A stretch of 64,000 nucleotides of DNA from Sipunculus nudus (GCA_026874595.1 CM049308.1:96706624-96770623); one strand, 5' to 3'; counted from the stretch's first letter, positions 25,370-37,582 are shown. A program made the numbers and translations. Notes: a model not told the origin generated them from the sequence alone.

Positions 25370-25812
25370 TAGAGATCACTTCCCTTGGCGATCTTGGAAA
25401 GATTGTTTTGGACCAAGTCAAAACTTTGAGGAGACTATGGTGACAGTGGAGATCACTAGAAGATCATTGAAAGATCATTGAGAGATCTTGCTGATCGCTG
25501 GGCCCTCATTGAAAGGTCGTTGAGAGATCTAGCCATTTTTTTCATCACTTAATGATCTCCCAAAGATCGCCACCCCTGTGTAAAGGCCCCTTAACAAAAT
25601 ATGCACCCAAATTTAGCTCAAACCCCACCCCAACTCATATTCATATACAACAAACAATAAATACTTGTAATGTTTTACGCATGGCATACTGATAAATGAT
25701 CTGATAATACAATGGCAGGGGATGTGGTCACACTGGGAAGCGGCAAGCGGGTGTGCCCGGCAGTTTTTCCTGCCACCCCGCACATGTCTGGAAAGAGTAA
25801 ATGTCTGCAGTA

Positions 25813-28432
25813 ATTTTTAGCTCAGTCATCTGAGTCATCTGAGCTATAGTCGTGGTCCATTGTCCGTCGTCCGTCCGTCCGGACGGATGTCTGTCCGTCC
25901 GTAAGACTGGCACGTTTCGACACCATTGGAACTACAAATCTGAAATTTGGCATACATTTAGATGTCCCCAAAATCTCCTACCATGCCGAAAATTGGGTCA
26001 CTAGGACTTTGTTCCTTTGAGATATTAAGGAAAAACCTCAATTTTTTATTAGAAATCTATTTTCACACTTCAGGACTGCCTAATATCAAAACCACTCATC
26101 TGGTTTTCTTCATATTAACCATAAATATTCCTCTATATAGTTCCTATGTACATGCCAGAAATTAAGTCAGTATTATTTAATTTAAAAAGTTATGGGCCCA
26201 AACATAATGGACTTTGTAAAAAAATCAGGAAAGATATTTGGTCACTTAAGACCAAAAGTGTTAAAGGTAGGGACTTTTTTTCAGTAATACAAGTTTAATA
26301 GATCAAAATTTAATTGTATACCAAAAATTAGATCAAAATCTGTTAAATTTTTTTAAATATTGACAAAAATATAAAATTGGTACCTTAATTTTGCCCAAGT
26401 TTGACCATGGCACGTTTTTTCCCTGTAACTGCTGAGGATTTAATTTTCAAAACATATTTTGGTTACCATTTCAACTGTTTACACCAAAAATTTGAAACCA
26501 GTTGATCAAAAACTGTAGATTTTATTCAAGTTTTCAAGCACCATGTCACATATTGTTTACATCAAGCTAGTATTATGCAGTTTGCTAGAGCTCAGCTCCC
26601 CAGCTTCAGCTCTAAGTTCCTTAAATTTGGCATAGATTTAGGTGTCTCCAAAATCCCCTACCATGCCAAGAATTTGATCACTAGGACTTAATTCCTTCAA
26701 AATATTAATTTAAAACTACATTTTTCCATTAAAAACCCATTGTTTCACTGTAAGACTGCCTAATATCAAAACCACTGATCTGACTTTGATCATATAAAAT
26801 ATACATATTTTTCTATACATTTGCTATGCACATGCCAGAAATGATGTCAGTATTGCATAATTGTTTTAAGTTTTGGGCCCAAACATAATGCACTTTTTAA
26901 AAAATCAAGAAATATATTTACTCCCTTAACAAGAGGATTGCTGAAGCTAGAGATTTTTTGTCAGGGATGTAACATTATTTAATCAAGATTCAATTGAATA
27001 CCAAAAATTAGTTCTGAAATTTTTCAAATTTTATAAGTTATAAGTATAAATATAAAATTAGTACCTTAAATTTTGCCCAACTTTGACCATGGCACATTTG
27101 TTTCCTGAGAGTACTGTTGATATAATTTTCATATCATGCACACATAAGGATTTCATCTTTGTAGTTTAGGAAGCTGAAAGAAATTGGCCAAAAATTATAG
27201 CTATTATTAATATTTTTATGAGACCATGTCAGACCCAGGCTCAAGCCAGCCCCTATTCAGTCACCTGTATGTTGACCTTGCCGACCTTTCATCAGATTAT
27301 GCACGCTTGAGCGAAGCATACACTAGGGCAGCCAGGCAGCTAATGCCCAGCCACAGTTGATCCAGGTGTCCAACCCAACTCATCTAGTAGTTGTTTTGAA
27401 AAACAACAATAAACAATAAATTAATAATTTTTTATTGGTTTTTAATAACAAATTAAAGAAAAATTAATAGAAAAGGAATTTGTTAGTTGATGAGTGACAG
27501 AAAATTAACTTGCCGTTACTGATGATGTAAGAATCTTGTATGGATGGATAGAATGTCAATGTCAATGTTATTCCAAATAACACCATGCAGTCACCTATGG
27601 TATTTTTCAGTTAAATTTTAATGATAACAAAATAAATCATATTATTCATTACTAATCATTAGGGATCATATGAAGGAAATTGATGATAGACAAAGATGCA
27701 GTTGATAATATTAATCTAGATTCCTACTTTGTCTAGTGTGTAGATTGATGTGAAAGTAGTCCAAAGTGAATATATTACATTTATTTTTTTTTAATATAAA
27801 TAAAAGCCATAAAACCAGGAAATTATGATCATTATTTAAATTTGTGAATTTTGTATATTCTGGATTCTCAACATTGTTTGGCTAAAACTGAATAAATACT
27901 AGACATGGTGCTAATGCTTTGCAAATGTATTTGAATACAAATATGAATATATACTGCATTAAAAAATTTTATTGCATAAGAATGGGAATTCAGGTAAAAA
28001 TGAAAGTATTTGAATACCAGTGCAGATACTTTCAAAATGTATTCATGAATGCATTCATGAATATATTCTATAATATTATTTCAATAATCATTTCAGTTAT
28101 ATTTCATTTTTAAAATCATATGATTTTCTTACTATTTTTTAAATAAAAATTATATTGGCACAATATTTGTTATTAAATTTTAATAAATAGCTAAACTCTT
28201 TTATTATATGTGCTGCTTATAAGTTATATGGCCAAGTCAAAATCTGTGTGACAATAGCACTCCATTTGTTAATAAAAAAAAAATGAAATCAATCCTCTTC
28301 CCTGTCTCCAAAGATACAATCAAAATCATACATAAGCTAAACACCACCAACTCATAATAAAGCTTATATTTATTACCACACAAAACCAGCATGTGCCTCT
28401 TTCCCAAATGACCTTGACTCATGGGTCCCTTG
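25813..28432 (+). repeat. Family A element, variant copy (~2.6 kb)
   Basis: The 5' hairpin is altered (AGCTCAGTCATCTGAGTCAT). A CCGT microsatellite, two tandem core units and an AT-rich half follow. The 3' end is degraded (GACCTTGACTCATGGGTCCC then TTGT). It forms a subfamily with 49466-54387: both share 'gcacgcttgagcgaagcatacact' and 'aagtgttaaaggtaggg'. Confidence 0.75.
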
Positions 28433-29034
28433 TTTTAAACTGGGAAAAAATGCATGCATATATGTATATCTCACAAAATTTTTCCTGTATTACTATTCTC
28501 AACCCCTGTCAGATACATCTGAAGTGTGTATGCCAAGCAAGAGGACATCCAGTGGGGCTTTAATGAATATTTAAAGGAGTTATTCTTTCACAGTGTGCTG
28601 TATTTAGTTAATGCAAATGAATAAAATTTGCTGGTGAAAGGAGTGAAGCTGCTAGGGTAGCACCACCTTGTGTCTGTATTAAAGACTAACACTGACATGC
28701 CTAACAAAATCGGATAATGTGCCAAGCAATATGTGATTGGTTAGTAATGGTGAACTATGTGAGGATATCTTTAATCATATATTTTACAAAGTTTCCACAG
28801 AACACACTGTGAAAGTAGTTTAAAAATCAATTTAGCCTTTAATATAGATTGGTATTTATAAAATAAATAGGGTAAACAACTTCCCTAAAATGCCCCTATT
28901 ATAGTTCACTCTCGGCCATTTTCAATGAAGCCCCGGATTAGATTCTCAGTGATGCCCAAAAATAAGACGCAGGTGGACTCCATACAATTTTCCCTAATTA
29001 ATTAATGACATTATCCTAATTTAATACACTTATT
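28433..29034. other. Unassigned intron sequence
   Basis: This is AT-rich single-copy-looking sequence. I see no gene, terminus or repeat in it. Confidence 0.5.
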
Positions 29035-30130
29035 GTATCCGCCAAAACAGAGTTTTGCGGATACTATGTTTTCAGCCCACCGCCGCCGCCGCCTCGTAGG
29101 TGTCCGGAGAACTCCTCCGTAACCGCTGGGCGGAATTTTACGAAACATGGGATTATGTTCGGGTCACATGTGAACTGCTGCGCCCCGATTTTGTTTTGAC
29201 CTCTGACCTTTCCTCTGCACTCTGTGTCCGTTTGTGCGTCTGTTTCCACACATAAACCCACATATCTCGGGAACCGTTTGACTGATCAGGAAATGATCAA
29301 ATGATCAAATGTAGCCCTTGGAGAGCTTTATAACATACACAAAAATGGTGGCGCCACCTGCAACCATGTTTGCACAGTGTCAATCTGTTCGTCTGCCTTG
29401 GGTTAAAATCACTCATATCTCTGCAGTGGTTTGACTAATTCACCTGAAATTCGGCATGCGTATACATCCTGGATAGTCTTTCTGATTTTATGACAGGTGG
29501 CGCCACCTACATTCACGTTTACGCTGCAGACATCCAAGCTCATATCTCGGGAACCGTTTGACCGATTGGGCCAAAATTTTGCATGTGTATAGATCTCACA
29601 TAGCTCTTTATCATATGCAAAACTGGTGGCGCCACCTGCAGCCATTTTTGCACAGCTCCCGTCTATTTGTCTGCCATGGGATAAAATCACTCATATCTTG
29701 GCAGTGGTTTGACATATCTGCCTAAAATTTTGCAGGTTTATACATCCCCAACAGCTCTCTTGATTTTATGACAGGTGGCGCCACCTACATTCACGTTTAC
29801 GCTGCAGACCTCCTAGCTCATATCTCGGGAACCGTTTGACCGATTGGGCCAAAATTTTGCATGTGTATAGATCTCACATAGCTCTTTATCATACGCAAAA
29901 CTGGTGGTGCCACCTGCAACCATTTTTGCACAGCGTCCATCTGTTTGTCTGCCAAGGGCAAAAATCACTCATATACATGTAGTGGTTTGACTAATCTGCC
30001 TTAAATTTTGCATATGTATACAACTTGGACGGCTTTCTGGATTTTGTGGTAGGTGGCGCAATCTACATACACAATTTGGCTGCAGACATCCATGCTAATA
30101 TGCAACACTTCACTCTATTTCCCCTTGCCA
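29035..30130 (+). repeat. Family B Helitron-like element, 3' truncated
   Basis: The 5' hairpin GTATCCGCCAAAA..GTTTTGCGGATAC lies at 29035-29066, followed by a CCGCCG-rich run. Core units have GGTGGCGCCACC at 29498, 29625 and 29775. The usual GCGGATAC/stem-loop/CTAG end is missing: similarity stops after 'ccccttgccactc' at about 30130. Confidence 0.75.
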
Positions 30131-31366
30131 CTCGTTTTAAAACGTTTATTCCACTTAACTATACACAGCACATGACCATTCAGTCTAGGTCTGAGCTGCT
30201 AACTCCTGGTAAACCCCTGGTTTACCCCTAATATAGGCCCTGACCACTCCACTATCGCAGTCACAACTGTTGGTAAACCGTCAGCTCACAGCAGTTCAGG
30301 ATTCCCACTACAGTATTGTTGTATCTATTACTTTGGTATCTCAGGGACAGATGCAGTACCAAATTTTATCAGCTTGTTGATTATATGGCTTGTACATGAC
30401 TGTGTCACAGGTGATGCCTCCTGTGTTTACCTTCTTTGTGTGAGGTTAAATGGTAATTTCCATTTATTCCAGATAAGTGAGATGATATGAATCCTTCAGC
30501 ATAATATGTCATTGTAAGCCATTTCTTAAGAGCAGGGGGCATTTATTAGAATATTGATCAATGTGAATTATAATAAATTTTTCAGATTCTATATGTGTAT
30601 TTGATTTCAGAAAAAAAACAGCACTATGAAAGGGTTTCTTGGTGTAAATTTCTTCATCATATATAGATTAGTTATGCAAAGAGTTTAGGAAGAATATAAA
30701 GATATAGCTAACATTTGTGGCATCATTCTTACAGCTGTTCTAAAACACAAGATTAAACCTTGTAGTGCTATAATAAAACTGTGCATAATCCTCTTGTACT
30801 TCTGAATGTAATACCTGTGGGTCTACTTAATCCATTTAATCACAGAATGTTCTGTTACTCAGGAATAAATGGTTATTAGATCATGATTGTTCATATACAA
30901 ATATCCCGTCTGCCAGGCTCTGTAAAGTGTTCTATAACATCAGACACACCATTAGAATGGGTTCTGCATTGTGACTGCCGTGAACAAAAACATTTGCTTG
31001 TTTCATCAGCTTGAATGTCCCTGTGTTAAGTCTTGTTTCCTGCATACCTATATGAAGCGCCTTATTAACACTTCACTTCCATTAACACACATATCAGTTG
31101 CGTCTTTTTACTGGTACCTGTCTCTGCTGATGTCTCTTAGCTGGATACCAAGAAAGATAAAATGGGAGAACACATCTCCCCATATGCACAGTCCCTAATG
31201 CAGCACATATATCCCAAAGTCTTCTCATAACCATAGGCTTACATAACCAAAATCTTGCAAATTACTCCCTGTCTCAATAAAGATGCTTAGGTACCAAGCT
31301 ATAATTGATGTGTAACAAATGCACCTTCAGTAATCATGACAAAGCATGAATACTTAGATGTTTATC
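30131..31366. other. Unassigned intron sequence
   Basis: No exon, terminal repeat or RNA gene is recognised. The longest open frames lack any familiar domain and any splice context that would support them. Confidence 0.5.
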
Positions 31367-32580
31367 TGAGCTGAATACCCCACTACCCAACATCATGCAT
31401 ACTCAAACCTATCTAGCTGAGCACCCCACTACCCAACATCATGCATACTCAAACCTATCTAGCTGAGCATCCCACTACCCAACATCATGCATACTCAAAC
31501 CTATCTAGCTGAGCACCCCACTACCCAACATCATGCATACTCAAACCTATCTAGCTGAGCATCCCACTACCCAACATCATGCATACTCAAACCTATCTAG
31601 CCAGGCACCCCACTACCCAACATCATGCATACTCAAACCTATCTAGCTAGGCACCCCACTACCCAACATCATGCATACTCAAACCTATCTAGCTAAGTAC
31701 CCCACTACCCAACATCGTGCAAAATCAATCCTATCTAGCTGAGTACCCCACTACCCTACATCATGCATACTCAAACCTATCTTGCTGAGCACCCCACTAC
31801 CCAATGTCATGCATACTCAAACATATCTAGCTGAGCGCCCCACTACCCAACATCATGCATAATCAATCCTATCTAGCTGAGCACCCCACTACCCAACATC
31901 ATGCATACTCAAACCTATCTAGCTGAGCATCCCACTACCCAACATCATGCATACTCAAACCTATCTAGCCAGGCACCCCACTACCCAACATCATGCATAC
32001 TCAAACCTATCTAGCTAGGCACCCCACTACCCAACATCATGCATACTCAAACCTATCTAGCTAAGTACCCCACAACCCAACATCATGCAAAATCAATCCT
32101 ATCTAGCTGAGTACCCCACTACCCTACATCATGCATACTCAAACCTATCTTGCTGAGCACCCCACTACCCAATGTCATGCATACTCAAACATATCTAGCT
32201 GAGCGCCCCACTACCCAACATCATGCATAATCAATCCTATCTAGCTGAGCACCCCACTACCCAACATCATGCATACTCAAACCTATCTTGCTGAGCACCC
32301 AACTACCCAAATTCATGCATACTCAAACATATCTAGCTGAGCGCCCCACTACCCAACATCATGCATACTCAAACCTATCTAGCTGAGCACCCCACTACCC
32401 AACATCATGCATACTCAAACCTATCTTGCTGAGCACCCCACTACCCAATGTCATGCATACTCAAACATATCTAGCTGAGCGCCCCACTACCCAACATCAT
32501 GCATACTCAAACCTATCTAGCTGAGCACCCCACTACCCAACATCATGCATACTCAAACCTATCTAGCTGAGGGCCCCACT
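31367..32580. repeat. 46-bp minisatellite, ~26 copies
   Basis: The unit contains CTATCTAGCTGAGCACCCCA, CTACCCAACATCATGCATAC and TCAAAC. Variant units (CCAGGCACC, TAGGCACC, TAAGTACC) recur in the same order at about 31601 and about 31969. The spacing is 368 bp (8 x 46), so an eight-unit block was duplicated within the array. It lies in the first AKT intron of this window. Confidence 0.9.
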
Positions 32581-32848
32581 ACTACGACACCTTCAGTGTA
32601 TAACTGGTGCATGAGGAGGGTAATTTAATCATGCCAATTTGGTTTATTTAGTCATAAAAGATAAACCCACTAATTGAGATATTTTATTTATTTTCAAGCA
32701 TATTTTCCTTTATTTAAGTGTAAATTAAAACTGTTGGTATAATTGTTTCATAATGATAGGGATGTTGCAGTCATTTAATAGAGGTCTTTGCTATCATTAT
32801 TTAGCCCTGATTGACAGCTGAGCCCCATGACTGATGGGTCCCTCATTG
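32581..32848 (+). repeat. AT-rich remnant ending in a family A-like terminus
   Basis: The last ~35 bp (GACAGCTGAGCCCCATGACT then GATGGGTCCCTCATTGT) resemble a decayed family A 3' end. The remainder is unassigned. Confidence 0.45.
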
Positions 32849-32883
32849 TAAGCTAGTCCAAGTAGATCTGTGTCCCTACAGTT

Positions 32884-33882
32884 TTTTTAGCTCAGATGAC
32901 TGAAAGTCATCTGAGCTATAGTAATCACTCTTTGCCCATAGTCCATCTGTCTGTCCCTCTGTCCATCAGAAGAGCAAAACTTGTAATGCTGGAACAAGAA
33001 ACTTTTAACTGAAAACCTGTGGAGTTCCATAAAAAAATCTCCTTGGAAACCTGATATTAGGTCACTGTGAAATTTATCCTTCGAGATATGGGGCTCATAA
33101 TTACCCCCCAGAATAATTAAAAATTTGATACAAAAGCCCAAATATCTGAATAACTAATGCATTGTTTGCCATGATTCTTTCCATACATATTGATCAAATA
33201 GTGTTCATCAATTCCTGAAGACTGGTGGTGCCACCTTTATTTTTGAGCGAACCTGTGAGCTTATGCGATGGTGTGGTGATGTCTGTCGTTTTTCTTCCGT
33301 TGGCCTTCATACGACATTAATACATACTATCTTCAAAGCGGCAGGAGCTAGCATCACCAAAATTAATGCAAAATTCAGTTATCCAATTAACTCTGTAGGA
33401 TTTTGCTTATTTTTTTGCTATCTGCATTGACTTAGATTATATAGGGGAAAAGCTAAAAAAAACTTTAAAATCCTCTTCTCTGAAACTGTCCAACTAAATT
33501 GTTCAGTATTTCACATGAATAATCTCTGAGACAAGTTTTGGCCAAGTTACAGGAAGCTGAACTAAGTCATTTGGTCAAAAAAGGATACTGAAATTACAAT
33601 TTCAGAAACAGCTGGAGCTATCATCACCAAATTTTATCAAAAATGTTGGTCACAATGCTCATTTATTAAATTTAGGTATTATTGGCGCCATCTGCATCAA
33701 CCTTTTTGGTAGGAGGGTCTTCGGTCATCAGTATATTAACCCATAATTTCTTAGGAATAGTGGGAGCTAGCATCCCCAAATTTTATGCAAACATCGATCA
33801 CATATCAAATGTTGTTGGATTGAGCCTTTTGTGGCGTCACCTGCATTAATTCAGCTGAGCGTCATTACTCATGAGTCACTTG
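32884..33882 (+). repeat. Family A2 element with family D-like insertion, just upstream of exon B
   Basis: The 5' hairpin TTTTTTTAGCTCAGATGACT..AGTCATCTGAGCT lies at 32884 and one A2 core unit ends in GGTGGTGCCACC (about 33224). At about 33247 a family D start follows (GCGAACCTGTGAGCTTATGC) with D-type core. The whole closes with an A-type end at 33851-33882 (CAGCTGAGCGTCATTACTCA..ACTTGT). It ends only 46 nt before the exon B boundary. Confidence 0.6.
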
Positions 33883-33928
33883 TTATGTTTAACTACCATC
33901 TACCACAGTGTGTATACTTTTGTTTCAG

Positions 33929-34040
33929 ACTGCCAACTGATGAAACTGGAGCGTCCAAAACCTAACACATTTATCATTCGTGGCCTGCAATGGACTACAG
34001 TGGTGGAGCGAATGTTTTGTGTGGACTCCAGAGAGGAGAG
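33929..34040 (+). CDS. AKT: AKT/protein kinase B, PH-domain exon (exon B)
   Basis: The acceptor is ACTTTTGTTTCAG and the donor is GTATGA at 34041. The first two bases (AC) join the A left from exon A to give Asn, so the reading frame crosses the 23-kb intron exactly. The peptide [20 protein letters not shown] continues into WTTVVERMF and ends VDSREE plus a split Arg (phase 2). It corresponds to human AKT1 residues ~60-96. Trp80 and Arg86 of the PH domain are conserved. Human Cys77 is Gly here (IIRGLQ against IIRCLQ), while Cys60 is kept. The exon's 3' end is the founder of the adjoining 37-bp array. Confidence 0.95.
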
Positions 34041-34577
34041 GTATGAGAAATGCATGGTACACATGAGAGATGGAGGGAATGAATGGTTTGTGTGGACTCC
34101 TAAGAGATGGAAAGAATGAATGGTTTGTGTGGACTCCTAAGAGATGGAGGGAATGAATGGTTTGTGTGGACTCCCTAAGATATGGAAGGAATGAATGGTT
34201 CATGTGGACTCCTGAGAGATGGAGGGAATGAGTAGTTTGTGTGAACTCCTAAGAGATGGAGGAAATGAATGGTTTGTGTGGACACCTTAGAGGTGGAGGG
34301 AATGAATGGTTTGTGTGACTCCTAAGAGATGGAGGAAATGAATAGTTTGTGTGGACACCTGAGAGGAGAGGTATGTGGAATGCATGGTACACATGAGAGA
34401 TGGAGGGAATGAACAGTTTGTGTGGACTCCTAAGATATGGAGGGAATTAATGGTTTGTATGGACTCCTAAGAGATGGTGGGAATGAATGGTTTGTGTGGA
34501 CTCCTAAGAGAAGGAGGGAATGAATTGTTTGTGTGGACTCCTAAGAGATGGAGGAAATGAATGGTTTGTGTGGACTC
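34010..34577 (+). repeat. 37-bp tandem array founded by the exon B 3' end
   Basis: Exonic GAATGTTTTGTGTGGACTCC AGAGAGGAGAG plus the donor region recurs about 14 times as GAATGGTTTGTGTGGACTCC TAAGAGATGGAGG. One downstream copy at about 34346-34376 keeps the exon-like GAGAGGAGAG|GTATGT, a complete second donor 330 nt into the intron. 'catggtacacatgagagatgg' is also present in two copies (34054 and 34384), so longer blocks were duplicated too. Confidence 0.85.
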
Positions 34578-34806
34578 CATTTTTCAGAAGCATTGCTACC
34601 TTTCAGGACAGATCCACATTTGGTAACCATCAGACCAAGATCGATCCAGTTTGACATCCACATTGAACCTTTGAGGTTTGATCTGTTCAAACTATATCCA
34701 ATCATTTTCTTCTTTTAAAACTATTATTACATATTCCTACATACTTCAATATGTCATAGCCCCCCTCCAGTTAAGTATTTACACATCTCCACTGAAGAGC
34801 TATTAT

Positions 34807-35970
34807 TGTATCCGCCAAAATGAAGTTTTGCGGATACTATGTTTTTGACCGGGTTCCGCCGCCACCGCCGCGTTCGTTTCTGGAGAACTCCTCTGAGACT
34901 ACTGGACAGATTTTTCCGAAACTTGCACAAATTATCGGGTCACATGTGATCTGGTGCCTAACCAAGTAACCTTGACCTCTGACCCTTCCTCTCTGCCCAG
35001 CGTCCGTTAGTGCGTCTGTTTCCACACATAAACCCATATATCTGGGGAACCGTTTGACCGATCAGGAAATTTTTTTACACAAATGTAGCCCTGGGATAGC
35101 TTTATAACCTACACAACAAAAGGTGGCGCCAACTGCAACCATGTTTGCACAGTGTCCATCTGTTCATCTGCCTTGGGTTAAAATCACTCATATCTCTGCA
35201 GTGGTTTGACTAATTCACCTAAAATTCGGCATGCGTATACATCCTAGATAGCTTTCTTGAATTTATGACAGGTGGTGCCACCTACATTCATGTTCATGCT
35301 GCAGACATCCAAGCTCATATCTCGGGAACCGTTTGACCAATCAGGAAAAAAAAATTACACAAATGTAGCCCTGGGATAGCTTTATAACATACTCAAAAAT
35401 GGTGGCGCCACCTGCAGCCATTTTTGCACAGCGTCCATCTGTTTGTCTGCCTTAGGTTAAAATCACTCATAACTCTGCAGTGGTTTGACCAAATTACCTG
35501 TAATTCGGCATGCATATAAATCCTGGATAGCTTTCTTGATTTATGACAGGTGGCGCCACCTACATTCACTTTCACGCTGCAGACATTAATGCTTATATCT
35601 CCGGAACCGTTTGACCAATCAGGAAAAATTTTTTACACAAATGTAGCCCTTAGATAGCTTTATAACATATACAAAAATGGTGGTGCCACCTGCAGCCATT
35701 TTTGCACAGCGTGCATCTGTTTGTCTGCTGTGGGATAAAATCACTCATATCTCTGCAGTGGTTTGACTTTTCCAAATGAAATTTTGCATGTTTCTTGTCC
35801 AAATAACAGGTGGCGCCACCTACAATCATATTTATGTGGCAGAGATCCATTCTAATATGTAACACATGTAACTCTATATCCCCTTGCCACTCAATCCAAG
35901 CCTCACTTCACCCGTCCTTCTCTGATTTTGGCGGATACACGTAGTCGCTTGTCGACTACCCGTATTCTAC
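34807..35970 (+). repeat. Family B Helitron-like element, complete (~1.16 kb)
   Basis: The 5' hairpin is GTATCCGCCAAAATGAAGTTTTGCGGATAC-like (34808-34837). Tandem core units carry GGTGGCGCCACC (35402, 35551, 35811). The 3' end has GGCGGATACAC, a perfect 7-bp stem GTAGTCG/CGACTAC with a 5-nt loop (35941-35959), then CCGTATTCTAC. 5' GTATCCGC and 3' GCGGATAC are inverted repeats. It is the best whole copy of family B in the window and ends 119 nt before exon C. Confidence 0.8.
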
Positions 35971-36089
35971 TTGTATTTCATGAGGTCAGTTTCCATCTGG
36001 TTATCAACTTAGACAATTAAACTCTTAAACAAGTAACTAATCCCTCATGACTGTGCAGTCATTATGTCATTGCGGAGTTGTACTTTCAG

Positions 36090-36213
36090 AGAACTTTGGA
36101 TCAAGGCCATAGAGAGCGTGGCTGAAGGACTCCAGATGCTCGATGGATCTGAAGCTAATCTTGATGAAGAAGAAATGGACACCTCAACCGGCAAACCCAA
36201 AAAGAAGAGCAAG
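36090..36213 (+). CDS. AKT: AKT/protein kinase B, PH-domain C-terminus and linker exon (exon C)
   Basis: The acceptor is GTTGTACTTTCAG. The first base completes the Arg codon split from exon B (AG+A), after which the peptide reads ELWIKAIESVAEGLQMLDGS. It continues with EANLDEEEMDTSTGKPKKKS and a final Lys. It is the last PH-domain helix (human EEWTTAIQTVADGL) followed by the acidic linker. The linker is shorter than in human AKT1 (41 codons against 49 for the equivalent exon, by my recall). It ends with the conserved KPK motif in a lysine cluster. The donor is GTTTGA at 36214, a weak match to consensus. It is required for frame, because exon D begins in phase 0. Reading through instead gives Val and then a stop (TGA, 36217-36219). 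Confidence 0.93.
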
Positions 36214-36225
36214 GTTTGACAATTT

Positions 36226-36372
36226 GATCCTCTTCTGAAACATCACTGCCTCTTATTAGAATATTCCTCCTCTAAGACATCACCAAATCCTACTCCCAGA
36301 CCAATTCTTTAGGACACCTCCTTCAAGACATCACCAAATCCTATCCCAAGACAAATTCTACAGGACACTAGG
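36226..36372 (+). repeat. Short ~50-bp tandem repeat right after the exon C donor
   Basis: Three imperfect units contain AAGACATCACCAAATCCTA, preceded by CCTCTTC/CTCCTTC and followed by CAATTCTTTAGGACAC or a variant. The first unit starts about 12 nt after the donor. No exon C sequence is included in the unit. Confidence 0.7.
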
Positions 36373-37582
36373 GGTTTTCACGGATAAATAGCCACCACTG
36401 TAGACATTTATTGTATCTCAAGACAAAGTCAGGGGATACTATGTTTTCATGACGGTCCCGCCGCCGCCACATATAAATCTTGTTGGCGCGATAACTCGAA
36501 AAATATTTCACAGATCTTTACCAAACTTGGTATATGTATAGATATGGGTGAGAGGACAACGCCTTTTTGAAATGAGGTCATGATCTTTACTAGGAGAGTG
36601 TCCTTGACCTTGAATCGGTCCAGTTTTGGGGAAAATCACACAAATTCTTTAATATTTCAAGAAATCTTGCATGGATTGATCCCAAAATCAAGTTGATGGA
36701 AGATCATGGATAGGGTTGTCATGTTCCAGAAACTGGTGGTGCCACCTATTATTCTTTACTTGTTTTCATGCCTTTTAATACCCCCTTTATTGCTACTTGA
36801 CAGTACTGTGAGCATTATAAGTCAAAAACTAATGGACAGATTTCTTTTATATTATGCATATATAAACTATGGGTTATGGGATGATGTTTATTTAAATTGG
36901 GGTCATGACCTTTCCTGAGAGTGGCCTTGACCTTGAATGTTCCCATATTTGGTGAAATTCACACAAAAACTTTAATATCTCAGTAAGGGATACATGGAAT
37001 GATCCAAAAATCAAATTGACTGAAGATCTTGGATAGCTTTGTCTTTTGCAGAAGACAGGTAGCACCACCTTGTATCATTTTCTTGTTAAAATTATGTTAA
37101 CGCAATAACTTTGTAAGAATTTGAGGTACAGTCACCAAACCCACAGGTTTGATGCATCTTATCAACTGCTAGGTCAAGTTCGAACATGGATGACCTTGAT
37201 GCATTTTTAGCTCAGCTGACAGAAAGTCATCTGAGCTGAAGTGGTCACCCTTTGTCCGTTGTCTGTCCGTCCGGTTGTCTGTTAACAGGGCACAAATCGT
37301 AACCGCTGGACCTGGAATCTTCTAACTTGACATCAAGGGAGGTCCATGAAAAATCTCCTTGGAAACCTGAAATAAGGTCTCTGTTACCAATATTCTCCAA
37401 GCTATGGGTCTCATCAGTTCCCCACAGAATAATCAACAATTTGATACAAAACCTCAAGTATCTGAATAACTTCTGCATTGATCACCATGATTTTTTGTAT
37501 GAATATTGATCATGGAGTTTTTTTCATCAATTTTTGCAAACTGGTGGTGCCACCTGTATTTTTACAATTTTTACACATTTTT

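Larger units (their letters stand above)
21540..25591 (+). mobile_element. PIF/Harbinger-type DNA transposon, interrupted
   Basis: The terminal inverted repeats are AGGCCCCTTTACA (left) and AGGGGCCTTTACA (right, reverse complement). They are flanked by the 3-bp duplication TAA (21537-21539 and 25592-25594), as is typical of PIF/Harbinger elements. Subterminal regions on both sides are rich in GAGAGATC/GATCACTGAGAG motifs. Inside lies a broken DDE transposase gene (22036-22890) and a nested family D element (22899-25369). Confidence 0.75.

Noticed and set aside
31367-32580. CRISPR-like regular repeat
   Set aside because: Units are directly adjacent with no unique spacers, in a eukaryotic intron; it is a minisatellite.
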